Below are positions 16,541 through 24,717 of a stretch of 64,000 nt of DNA, piece by piece. Where the stretch lies: the NCBI GenBank assembly GCA_964276095.1, contig CAXYDR010000001.1:496001-560000 (forward strand), given 5' to 3'. Numbering within the stretch: position 1 is the first letter of the stretch; every line of letters begins with the position of its first letter. A program made the translations under genes and the position numbers. Below the pieces are notes generated by a model, which saw only the letters and a program-made list of their open reading frames with translations, ran no database searches and was not told where the DNA came from. This stretch comes from GCA-2733415 sp964276095. GTDB lineage: Bacteria; Bacteroidota; Bacteroidia; Flavobacteriales; Flavobacteriaceae.

Positions 16541-19500
16541 ATGGGGAAAAAATATCTTAATATTTTTATTTGGTTATTGCTTGTTTTTTATACTAATGAA
16601 GTATTCTCACAAGCAACTTATGTGGAAAGCGTCACTGCAGCTCAATTAGCAACACAATTGTCGTCAAATGGTGGATTTACAATAACAAATCCAACAATAA
16701 CAAACCCTTCAACCGATCCGAAGCAGTTAGGTACTTTTGCTAATGGAACTAATGTAGGTTTAACTGTTGATGAAGGTATTTTGTTGACAACAGGATCAGT
16801 AAGTCATTCATTAGATAATTATGCAAGTACCGCAAGTGATTTAAAAATACAAGGGACTCCTGCTGTTGAAACAACATATGCTGATCCGGATCTTGTTTCT
16901 ATTGAATCAAAGGCAACAAGAGATGTCGCAATATTTGAATTTGATTTTACAATATCAGGAGTTGAACCAAAGGTGTTTGCTTTGGATTATCAATTTGCAT
17001 CAAAAGAATATGATTATTGGGTTTGTTCCCAATATAATGACATTTTTGGGTTTTTCATTTCTGGTGGTGATTTAACAGGAACATCTAATTTAGCAACAGT
17101 TGGTGGAACAAATGTTGCAGTAAATTACATAAATTCTGGTACAGTAGGAGGCGCTGGTAGTGCTTTATTGAATCCTTGTGAATTAGGAAACTCTGATTTA
17201 TATGTTTCTAATACAGTTTTTTGGAATGCAGTACCGGCATTAGTTTCCACTTATCAAATGGTGTATAATGGGTTTACGGAAGAATTACGTGCATATACAA
17301 TTTTAAGACCAGGGATTACCTATCACATGAAGTTAGCTATTGGTGATGTAGTTGATAGAAGCTATGATTCGGCAGTATTTATTAAACCAATTCAAATTTT
17401 TGATTTACCTCCAACATCAGATATTGATTTTGATGGTACTAACGATTATATTGATACAAAAGGTTTTTTAGCTGAAAAAACCGAGAGTACAATGATGTCA
17501 TGGTTAAAAACTGATGCAAGTTTTACTAATGAAGGAGTAGTATGTGGGCAATCAAATTTTAAATTATTTGTAGACGATAATAATCGACTTAAAGCCTATG
17601 CAAAAACTGGTCAATTAACTACGTCTTATGTGGTTTCTGTTAAAGATTATACTTATGCAGGGTTGACGGGGTATGTTCAAATAACGCAAAACGGAATTGT
17701 ACTTCAGTTTGATATTGGTGGCACAATGACTAATGAAATTAGACCTATTGGACCTAGTTGGTCAACAACTCATTCTTTTGAAGTAGCACCAAGTGATACA
17801 ATTTTAATTGAGTATTTCCAAAACGGAGCATCAACAACTGAGATGGATAATACGCTATTCGAATTATTTGGAGAGAGCAATGCTTTAATACATCAAGCAT
17901 GGATTTTTTCTCTAACAGGGAATACAAGTGATGCTTACTCGGGAATATGTGCTGAATGCGCACCCATAGTTGAGTTAGAAACACCAAATACTGATGCGCC
18001 AGTGTTATTGAATGATCAATGGTATCACGCAACTACTACATATAATGGTAGTACAGGAACTTTATCTCTTTATTTAAATGGTGATAATGTGTGGCAAGAT
18101 ACAGGGTTAGGAGTTAATTTTGGGAAGCGAGATGATGTAATTGATTTTGCTATAGGAAGAAACTCTGAAGATGAGGATAAGTATTTTGATGGAGCAATTG
18201 ACGAAGTCAAAGTATATAATCAAGAACTTTCTGATACTCAAATTAGAGAACAAATATACCAAGAAATTGAAAACGTAGGAGGTAAAGTATCAGGATCAAC
18301 AGTTCCAAAACAAATCGATGGAGGATCCTTATCATGGAGTAATTTAATATTATACTATAATATGAATTCTGTGTTTGATGTAACACTATTAGATGGATCT
18401 CCAAGTGTGAAAAATGGTAAAATTCACAATATAACCACAGTTCAAGTGCAAACGGCACCAATACCTTATATAGCAAATACATCTGGTGATTGGACAACAA
18501 CTGGTACATGGAAATATGGTAATGTTTGGGATATAGAAAATTTACCTAATAAGGATTGGGCAATAGTCCAGGTTACAAACAATGCAAAAGTTACCACAAC
18601 AGCGAGTCATACACATTTAGGTTTGTTAGTTGATTCAGGATCAGAGTTAGAAATACAAAATAATCAATTGTTGGAAAACACGAGTTATTTAAAGTTAGAT
18701 GGCCAGTTAGATTTAGTAGATGAGTCACAATTAATTCAAACAATAAACTCAGATTTAGATGTTACGAGTTCGGGATATTTAGAACGGGATCAGCAAGGGC
18801 AGACTAGTATTTATAACTATAATTTTTGGTCAAGTCCGGTAAACCCAATTAATACTACTGCAAATAATACGGATTATTCAATAGCAGGAATTTTAAAAGA
18901 TGGAACCACGGCTGCTACGCCTCAAACAATTACTTTTAATACATCAGGATATGATGGTGCTTCTGGAGCCCCAATTACATTAGCAGATTATTGGATATTT
19001 AAATATGTAAACCAACCTGACTTATATGCTAATTGGGTTCAAATTCGCTCTACAGGAAGCTTAAAAGTAGGTGAGGGGTATACTCTAAAAGGGTCAGGAG
19101 CTGTGTCTGCAACACAAAATTATGTGTTTTCAGGAAAGCCAAATAATGGGGTAATTCAACATACTGTTGGAGCAAATAATGTTTATTTAGTAGGTAATCC
19201 ATATGCAAGTGCATTGGATGCTGATCAGTTTATCAATGATAATTTATTCAGTGTAGAAAATGCTGGAGATGTTATTGGAACAGGGTCATCAACAGGAGCG
19301 TTGTATTTCTGGGAACATTTTTCAACAAACAATAGTCATATTTTTGCAGCGTATGAAGGAGGTTATGCTACTTATAATTTAGCTGGAGGAGTTATTGCAA
19401 TTCCAGATCCAGATGTTTCATCAAGCGGAACAGGGTCAATTCGTCCAGGTCGTTATGTTCCAGTAGCACAAGGATTCTTTGTTCAAGGAAGCCCAACGGG

Positions 19501-20317
19501 TGGAACTATAGAATTTAATAATGGTCAACGTGCTTATAAACGTGAAGCGATAGTTGCTGATGATTCAGTATTTACTAAAACCGCTTCATCAGCATCTAAT
19601 AGTACGGCTGATTTTCAGCGCGTGTATTTTAAATTTACTACTCCTGATGGACCACAACGAGAGTTGTTATTGGCAGTAAAAGAAGGATTAGAAGACGGAA
19701 TGAATTATGGTTATGACGCTAGAATGCTAGATGATCAGGTTACCGATTGTGCATGGGCATTAGATGGAGCAACTGATGTGGATGACGAAAAACTAGTTAT
19801 TCAAGGGATTGGAGCTGTATATGAAGATTTAGAGTTGCCTTTACAAATAAAAGTAGGAGCAGAGGGTATTTGTAAGTTTGAAGTAGGGGATTTGTCATAT
19901 TTAGATCCTTCCATAGAAGTATATTTCTTAGATAAAGAATTAAACACAACTACTAAATTGGAGACTGATATACCAGTAGAGTTTAATTTGGCTTCAGGAA
20001 CATATAATGAACGTTTTTATGTAGTATTTAAGGCTGCAGAAGTATTAGCAATTGATGATATAGATACTGTAGAAGATGATTTAGTGGTGTTTTACAATAC
20101 AGCTTCTGGAAGTATAAGTCTTACTAAATCATCAATGTTTACTGTTAAAAATGTGAATTTATACAATGTATTAGGACAGCAAGTTTTACAGGTAAAAAAA
20201 GAGTATACAAATATTACATCGGTAGATATTCCTGTGCAAGTAGCAAGCGGGACATATTTATTAATTTTTGATTACAATAACGGAAAACAGATAACTAAGA
20301 AGTTAATCATTAAATAG
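16541..20317 (+). CDS. T9SS-secreted protein with choice-of-anchor L and split LamG domains
   Basis: 1258 aa. Signal peptide 1-24 (ending VFSQ). Residues ~25-285 match the choice-of-anchor L domain (TVDEGILLTTGS, then FEFDFTISG and ASKEYDYWV). A LamG-like domain begins near residue 298 (IDFDGTNDYIDT). Compared with the neighbour's LamG it is interrupted by ~100 extra residues before resuming at LNDQWYHATTTYNG. The last ~630 residues are nearly identical to the metallopeptidase neighbour and end in a T9SS type A sorting domain. No catalytic motif is seen; it is probably a surface adhesin or structural protein. The close copy next door shows recent duplication or gene conversion of the C-terminal half. 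Confidence 0.85.
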   Translation: MGKKYLNIFIWLLLVFYTNEVFSQATYVESVTAAQLATQLSSNGGFTITNPTITNPSTDPKQLGTFANGTNVGLTVDEGILLTTGSVSHSLDNYASTASDLKIQGTPAVETTYADPDLVSIESKATRDVAIFEFDFTISGVEPKVFALDYQFASKEYDYWVCSQYNDIFGFFISGGDLTGTSNLATVGGTNVAVNYINSGTVGGAGSALLNPCELGNSDLYVSNTVFWNAVPALVSTYQMVYNGFTEELRAYTILRPGITYHMKLAIGDVVDRSYDSAVFIKPIQIFDLPPTSDIDFDGTNDYIDTKGFLAEKTESTMMSWLKTDASFTNEGVVCGQSNFKLFVDDNNRLKAYAKTGQLTTSYVVSVKDYTYAGLTGYVQITQNGIVLQFDIGGTMTNEIRPIGPSWSTTHSFEVAPSDTILIEYFQNGASTTEMDNTLFELFGESNALIHQAWIFSLTGNTSDAYSGICAECAPIVELETPNTDAPVLLNDQWYHATTTYNGSTGTLSLYLNGDNVWQDTGLGVNFGKRDDVIDFAIGRNSEDEDKYFDGAIDEVKVYNQELSDTQIREQIYQEIENVGGKVSGSTVPKQIDGGSLSWSNLILYYNMNSVFDVTLLDGSPSVKNGKIHNITTVQVQTAPIPYIANTSGDWTTTGTWKYGNVWDIENLPNKDWAIVQVTNNAKVTTTASHTHLGLLVDSGSELEIQNNQLLENTSYLKLDGQLDLVDESQLIQTINSDLDVTSSGYLERDQQGQTSIYNYNFWSSPVNPINTTANNTDYSIAGILKDGTTAATPQTITFNTSGYDGASGAPITLADYWIFKYVNQPDLYANWVQIRSTGSLKVGEGYTLKGSGAVSATQNYVFSGKPNNGVIQHTVGANNVYLVGNPYASALDADQFINDNLFSVENAGDVIGTGSSTGALYFWEHFSTNNSHIFAAYEGGYATYNLAGGVIAIPDPDVSSSGTGSIRPGRYVPVAQGFFVQGSPTGGTIEFNNGQRAYKREAIVADDSVFTKTASSASNSTADFQRVYFKFTTPDGPQRELLLAVKEGLEDGMNYGYDARMLDDQVTDCAWALDGATDVDDEKLVIQGIGAVYEDLELPLQIKVGAEGICKFEVGDLSYLDPSIEVYFLDKELNTTTKLETDIPVEFNLASGTYNERFYVVFKAAEVLAIDDIDTVEDDLVVFYNTASGSISLTKSSMFTVKNVNLYNVLGQQVLQVKKEYTNITSVDIPVQVASGTYLLIFDYNNGKQITKKLIIK

Positions 20318-20323
20318 ATTTCT

Positions 20324-20470
20324 ATGTTAACAATGAGTTATATCTGCATCGGTTTAAGTATGTTTTCATTACTACTGGTAATTAGAATCATACGGAAAAA
20401 GGAAAAGAGGAGAATTCTTCGTTATTATGGAATAACAGATAAACGTAAGAATTTGATATTTAAGGTTTAA
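20324..20470 (+). CDS. Tiny membrane protein (48 aa), paralogue of 16152-16277
   Basis: ATG lies 6 nt after the stop of the second giant gene. Same single transmembrane helix and basic tail as the first copy. Loss of one A in the AAAA run after GAT shifts the frame, so the end reads DKRKNLIFKV instead of DKT-stop. The shared, conserved part up to that point with the same spacing argues for a real coding gene; the differing tails suggest the last residues are unconstrained. Function unknown. Confidence 0.5.
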   Translation: MLTMSYICIGLSMFSLLLVIRIIRKKEKRRILRYYGITDKRKNLIFKV

Positions 20471-20485
20471 TATGTAATTTGAGTG

Positions 20486-20515
20486 AAAAGACCGGTTGGG
20501 GAGCTGGTCTTTTTT
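20486..20515 (+). terminator. Rho-independent terminator
   Basis: AAAAGACCGGTT-GGGG-AGCTGGTCTTTTTT; the stem has two G-T type changes relative to the copy at 16337. Confidence 0.85.
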
Positions 20516-20607
20516 ATAAAAAAAAGATATGATTAAATAATTTTATAGAATCAAGTTAATAGCATGTATATAGAAGTTTTAGAAAAGGAGATATAATCTT
20601 TTTAGAG

Positions 20608-20770
20608 GCTTGAGGTCGATTATAGAAGCCAAATTAAAAGATTTGGTGATAAAGTAACAGTACACTAAAGATGCGAATTGTATATTGAAAATTTGGCAAC
20701 TATTTAAATATGCACTTACATGACTAATTATATATAATAGTTCGTTTTATGTATAGTTGTTGTTAGGGTA
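20608..20770. repeat. Degenerate attC-like repeat
   Basis: Contains AGAAGCCAAATTAAAAGATTTGG (20622-20644), the interior hairpin of type 1 copies, and ends TATAGTTGTTGTTAGGG like their right end. The left arm (AACGTTTAGC) is missing. It occupies most of the 338-bp gap between the tiny gene and the next minus-strand gene; nothing else was seen there. Confidence 0.5.
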
Positions 20771-20808
20771 GCTCTTAAAGCCAAATGATTAGAGTAAAGG
20801 TGTTTCAA

Positions 20809-22242
20809 TTATTTTCTCTCAATAACCAATCGTGATATTGCTTCGGGATACCCACGTTGAAGAGCTAATTCAGAAGCCAATTTGTCAATTTCATTTTTCG
20901 AAATACTATCTAATAATAAATTTTGATTTATTTTTTTATTAATTACAGGTATAATTTCTTCTTCCTGAATTTTATTTATGATTTGATTAGCAACAGTTAG
21001 GGCAGATGAAGCCTTAATGATTTCACTTCGTGCATAAGATTTACAAGGAAAACTAACTTCACCAACTCTTAAACTTGGGTCATCTCCATGAATTTGCTGT
21101 GCTCCGAACAATGGAGGTCCTCCAACAGTTGCAGATTTAAATGTAGGTACAAATTCAGTAACAAATTCAATAGCGTTTTCAGTTCTTGTTTTTATTTCAT
21201 CTTTTTCCCAACCACGATATAATTTTTGATTAATATCGTCATTAAATTCAGGTTGAGCTTCATTGTTTTTAGATTGGACCATTCCATTTTTGAATAACGT
21301 AATATCCTTCGTCATACCATGAATTTGATAATAGTCCTCACAATAAGGCGTAAGTTGCACCATTCCATGTGGTGTACCACGTTCACCATGAAAAATAAGT
21401 TCAGGAATTAAACCCGGGATAGGCTGCCATTTAGAGAGATAGGCAGCTTTAAACTCGATCAAGCGTTCCGAGTTCAAGTGTAAAGACTCATCAAGTTTCC
21501 CAGTCTTAAACCCAGATGAATTCACCAAATAGTTCACTTTATATACTGTGTCGTTAGTGTATATTTCCCAGTTATAGTCTAAATTTTTATTTCGAACATC
21601 TTTAATACTCGTAACATTGGTATTTATTTTTAGATTACACTTCTCAGTTTTCTTTAACGCTAATTGAGCTTGAGCACCTAATCTAAAAAGATTCCAACCA
21701 TATTCTTGAACTAAGATTACTGGTGTTTTTAATTTTTCGAGATTAATTAATTTAATAGTATTAGACATCCATTCATCAGATGATTTCGGATATTTAAAAG
21801 TAGGCTGTTCTGTAAGGGTAATTAAATCTTCTTTAGTATATGTTTTATAATAATCTTTTGGAGCGCCAAGAATTTCATTAAATGGGTCTTCATCTATTAA
21901 CATCTTGTAATACTCGACTAACATTTCAAGACGATTTTTAATTTTATCTAATTCGTATTTTTCTGATTTAGGAACGCTAATAAATGTAGGTCTTTCGTCA
22001 ATAGATTGTGGGAATAATCGCGCCATATCTATCGACTGTTTCATGAGTACTTTGCATTGTTCATCAGATATATCGGGATATAAATTTCCACCTGCATGTA
22101 AATGACAGAATGGAGGACCATTTACAACACTTTTCTCTTGTTCAAACAGAATAGTTTCTATTCCATATTTAGCCAATTCTAATGCTATAACTACACCTGA
22201 AACACCACCTCCTATAATACCGACATTGTAAATTTTGTCCAT
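20809..22242 (-). CDS. FAD-dependent oxidoreductase (DAO family)
   Basis: 477 aa from ATG at 22242 (residue 10 of the longest frame). This start is chosen because it puts the FAD motif VGIIGGGVSGVVIALELAKYG right at the N-terminus and leaves a TAA-C-ATG junction with the upstream HAD gene, instead of a 26-nt overlap. It is a DAO-type oxidase or dehydrogenase with a distinctive HLHAGGNLYP segment near residue 40. The substrate is unknown. It forms a two-gene unit with the phosphatase, lying between a repeat fragment (20608) and a good repeat (22976), so the pair may be a two-gene cassette. Confidence 0.75.
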   Translation of the reverse strand: MDKIYNVGIIGGGVSGVVIALELAKYGIETILFEQEKSVVNGPPFCHLHAGGNLYPDISDEQCKVLMKQSIDMARLFPQSIDERPTFISVPKSEKYELDKIKNRLEMLVEYYKMLIDEDPFNEILGAPKDYYKTYTKEDLITLTEQPTFKYPKSSDEWMSNTIKLINLEKLKTPVILVQEYGWNLFRLGAQAQLALKKTEKCNLKINTNVTSIKDVRNKNLDYNWEIYTNDTVYKVNYLVNSSGFKTGKLDESLHLNSERLIEFKAAYLSKWQPIPGLIPELIFHGERGTPHGMVQLTPYCEDYYQIHGMTKDITLFKNGMVQSKNNEAQPEFNDDINQKLYRGWEKDEIKTRTENAIEFVTEFVPTFKSATVGGPPLFGAQQIHGDDPSLRVGEVSFPCKSYARSEIIKASSALTVANQIINKIQEEEIIPVINKKINQNLLLDSISKNEIDKLASELALQRGYPEAISRLVIERK

Positions 22243-22243
22243 G

Positions 22244-22915
22244 TTAAAATAGTTTTTGTAGGTCGGCAAAATTATCCACTATTTTTGTAGGGTTATAATC
22301 TGCAATATCTTCGTTATAATTATATCCGTAACTCACACCGATACTTTCCATGCCTGAATTTTGAGCAGCAAGAATATCATTTTTAGAGTCACCAATCATT
22401 ATGCTTTTTTCTACAGCCGTGTTGATCTCATTGGTTAAGTGAATAAGAGGAGCTGCATTTGGCTTTTTCTTAGATAATGAATCTTCACCAATCCAACATT
22501 CGAAGAATTTTTTAATCGATAATTTATCCAAAATAGGTTCTATAAATCCAAAAGGTTTATTGGTACAGATCACCATTTTATAACCTGATTTACTCAGGTA
22601 ATTTAATGTTTCTAATACACCGGGGTACATATAGGTTTTATCACAAGTAACCTCTCGATAAGCGGAAAAATACACTTCAAAAGCTTCTTCTAAAAGTTCT
22701 TTTGAAACTTCTTGATTCTGCATTGAATATTCCAGAGCTCTTTTAACCAAAGGTTTAGCGCCATTGCCAATAAAAGGGGTGACTTGTATCACTGTTAAGG
22801 GTGATAAATTATAAAATGATAACATTTTATTTATAGCCAACGTTAGATCTGGGATGCTATTGATAAGTGTTCCATCAAAGTCGAATATAATAAGTTCTTT
22901 GTCTTTAAAATTCAC
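22244..22915 (-). CDS. HAD-superfamily phosphatase (phosphoglycolate phosphatase-like)
   Basis: 223 aa from a GTG at 22915. HAD motif I is LIIFDFDGTLINS, motif II MVICTNKPFG, motif III lysine in SKKKPNAAPL, and motif IV MIGDSKNDILAAQNSGM. The longest frame reaches 23059, but its first 48 residues are translated from the palindromic repeat and add no domain, so the GTG start, giving the usual ~220-aa length, is preferred. A near-match to the -7 box (CATCTTTG) lies just upstream. It dephosphorylates a small phosphate ester; phosphoglycolate is only one candidate. Confidence 0.8.
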   Translation of the reverse strand: MNFKDKELIIFDFDGTLINSIPDLTLAINKMLSFYNLSPLTVIQVTPFIGNGAKPLVKRALEYSMQNQEVSKELLEEAFEVYFSAYREVTCDKTYMYPGVLETLNYLSKSGYKMVICTNKPFGFIEPILDKLSIKKFFECWIGEDSLSKKKPNAAPLIHLTNEINTAVEKSIMIGDSKNDILAAQNSGMESIGVSYGYNYNEDIADYNPTKIVDNFADLQKLF

Positions 22916-22975
22916 AATGCTTAATTTGAGGCAAAGATGCGGAAGTTTTAATAAAATACTTACTATTTTTTTGAA

Positions 22976-23114
22976 TGTGTGCCAACGTTTATATAAAGTG
23001 CTGTGAGTCGCAGACGCATAGCTGGATTTCCGGAAGGAAATCCACGAATAAATATACACTTACTTTGGAGTTTATAACCTTATAAAAGCATGCATTTTAT
23101 ATGTTGTTGGCAAC
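22976..23114. repeat. attC-like imperfect-palindrome repeat, type 2
   Basis: Left end GTGTGCCAACGTTTATATAAAG, in two parts GTGTGCCAACG and TTTATATAAAG; right end GCATGCATTTTATATG then TTGTTGGCAAC. TATATAAAGTGC on the left pairs imperfectly with GCATTTTATATG on the right. The centre is GGATTTCC-GGAAGGAAATCC. The right tail GTTGGCAAC pairs partly with GGTTGCCCACAAC at 23639 across the 157-aa gene. Confidence 0.75.
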
Positions 23115-23123
23115 TATTTTTAT

Positions 23124-23597
23124 TTATGTCATTAAAAATATCAGATCTGCGATCAATAATATCTGAAGTATAAAAACTAATATGCCTATTTCCTTTTTAT
23201 AACGAAAAGCAACAAAAATCGAAATAATAGTCAGCAATGGAAGAACGAGTCCTGATATAATTCTTAAAGAATAAAAAGATTTATTTTCAGATGAAACAAA
23301 TCTATACCAGTTTACTTCTTTAAATATTCGAGAAATTGAGTATTCTATTTTTTCATTTACCAGTTCTAATTTTGCAAAATCTTCTTCTACTAAAAATTCG
23401 TGTTCACTCGTGATTACTTTATATGAATAATGGTGGTTTCTTGCGGCATTGTAATATTGCTGTCGCTCCCTTTTCACATTGATAATTTCATCATTTATTA
23501 TTTTTCCTGGCGAAACAAAATCAACTAAGACTATAAGCGCGACCAAAGCAAATATTGAATATAATAATAGACGTAATTTATGTTGATGTTTATGCAT
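23124..23597 (-). CDS. Membrane protein of unknown function
   Basis: 157 aa with three hydrophobic segments: about 10-28 (LLLYSIFALVALIVLVDFV), 110-130 (ISGLVLPLLTIISIFVAFRY) and 136-156 (ILVFILQILLIADLIFLM). A ~75-residue charged region lies between the first and second. No family recognised. Single gene between repeat copies at 22976 and 23641; orientation (minus) agrees with the other repeat-bounded genes. Probably an inner-membrane cassette-type gene. Confidence 0.6.
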   Translation of the reverse strand: MHKHQHKLRLLLYSIFALVALIVLVDFVSPGKIINDEIINVKRERQQYYNAARNHHYSYKVITSEHEFLVEEDFAKLELVNEKIEYSISRIFKEVNWYRFVSSENKSFYSLRIISGLVLPLLTIISIFVAFRYKKEIGILVFILQILLIADLIFLMT

Positions 23598-23640
23598 CTT
23601 TTAATTTTTATTTATTGTCCACCTTCTTTTTTATATGGTT

Positions 23641-23845
23641 GCCCACAACGTTTCGCTATGAATAATACGGAACATAAAATCCGCGGATTTTCGTGTCGTC
23701 ACAAGTCATAAACTTTTTATTTTGATTTTAATTTTGTCGTTTTAAAAAAGCCAAATTAAAAGATTTGTCGTTGATTGTAAATATACCCAAACTTTAGATT
23801 TCAAACATTTAAATCCATATTATTTATAGGTTTTGCTAGGCAATG
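23641..23845. repeat. attC-like imperfect-palindrome repeat, type 1 (divergent)
   Basis: Left arm CACAACGTTTCGCTATGAATA then ATACGG; interior AAAATCCGCGGATTTT (perfect palindrome) and AAAAAAGCCAAATTAAAAGA. The right arm is decayed: CCATATTATTTATAGG then TTTTGCTAGGCAA in place of TGTTGTTAC. It fills most of the 343-bp gap; the remaining AT-rich ~95 bp show nothing clear. Confidence 0.75.
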
Positions 23846-23940
23846 TTTTTATAATATACATAGATATTTGTGCTATATTTTATATTCAACTTTTGAATTT
23901 AATGCTTTCTGTATAAAATATAGCTGTTGATATATGTGTT

Positions 23941-24417
23941 TTAATCTATTAATATTTTAGTTGAAAATTTTATTTCTTCAAGAACTATTTGACTTTCAAT
24001 GTCACCGATATTATGGATAGATGCAATCTTGTTAACTAAGAAATTTCTGAAAGATTTAATATCCGAGAAACGAACTTTTACTAAGAAATCGAAACTTCCT
24101 GATGTATGGTAAAATTCAGTAACAGCCTCAAGCTTTTCCATTTCTCGAACAAATTCATTTCGTTTTTCTGAATGATGATCCTTTATGGTAATATTCATAA
24201 AAACTAAAATAGTTTTACCTAGAATATCGGCATCAAGTAATGCAACATACTGTTTAATTATTCCTGTCTTCTGTAGTTTTTTTATGCGTTCATAAATGGG
24301 AGTTGTAGTCAGAGAGAGTTTATAAGCCATTTCTTTGGCTGTTGCCATCGCGTTTTCTTGGAGAATTTCAAGGATTTGTCTATCAACATCATCTAGGCTT
24401 AGTGAATTATACTTCAT
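23941..24417 (-). CDS. Lrp/AsnC-family transcriptional regulator
   Basis: 158 aa, standard length. The N-terminal helix-turn-helix (LDDVDRQILEILQENAMATAKE, then TTTPIYERIKKLQKTGIIKQY) is followed by the RAM ligand-binding domain (about 70-155, with TEFYHTSGSFDFLVKV). Such regulators respond to amino acids. It is transcribed away from the gshB-like/QEGLA pair that starts 300 bp away, so control of that pair is possible but not shown. Confidence 0.88.
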   Translation of the reverse strand: MKYNSLSLDDVDRQILEILQENAMATAKEMAYKLSLTTTPIYERIKKLQKTGIIKQYVALLDADILGKTILVFMNITIKDHHSEKRNEFVREMEKLEAVTEFYHTSGSFDFLVKVRFSDIKSFRNFLVNKIASIHNIGDIESQIVLEEIKFSTKILID

Positions 24418-24617
24418 TACTATTATTTTTCAGTGTAATTTACTTAAATAAATTACATGTGCAATTATATTCCCTTTTTTAATTGAATTTTGCTGTGAAA
24501 AGTCCTAATGTAAAATCTGTGCTTTAAAATTTTATTTAGGCGTACTATGTCAAACATATTCTTGTTTTACTAATGCTCAATTTTTGTTTATAATTTAAAA
24601 GTAGATGTTGGTAAGTA

Positions 24618-24690
24618 GAGCCAGCAGATGATTTAGAAGATGAAGAGAGTATTGGTGTAGATGAATTTGTTGATTTAATAAAAAAATAAT
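24618..24690 (+). pseudogene. Possible 3' remnant of a lost gene
   Basis: An open stretch of 23 codons ends in TAA at 24690 and reads EPADDLEDEESIGVDEFVD then LIKK. It is acidic and protein-like, ends 27 nt before the next ATG, and is preceded by stops in the same frame. It looks like the last codons of a gene whose body was deleted. It could be chance. The rest of the 300-bp gap holds no other feature. Confidence 0.25.
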
Positions 24691-24717
24691 TATTTAATTT
24701 TTAAAACCTAATATCTA

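Larger units (their letters stand above)
18447..20517 (+). repeat. Copy B of the ~2.1-kb segmental duplication
   Basis: Counterpart of 14260-16370, offset about 4.17-4.19 kb. Includes the C-terminal ~630 codons, the tiny gene and the terminator. Confidence 0.9.

Noticed and set aside
22916..23059. N-terminal extension of the HAD phosphatase
   Set aside because: It is translated from the attC-like repeat and contains no HAD motif; the GTG at 22915 gives the normal length.
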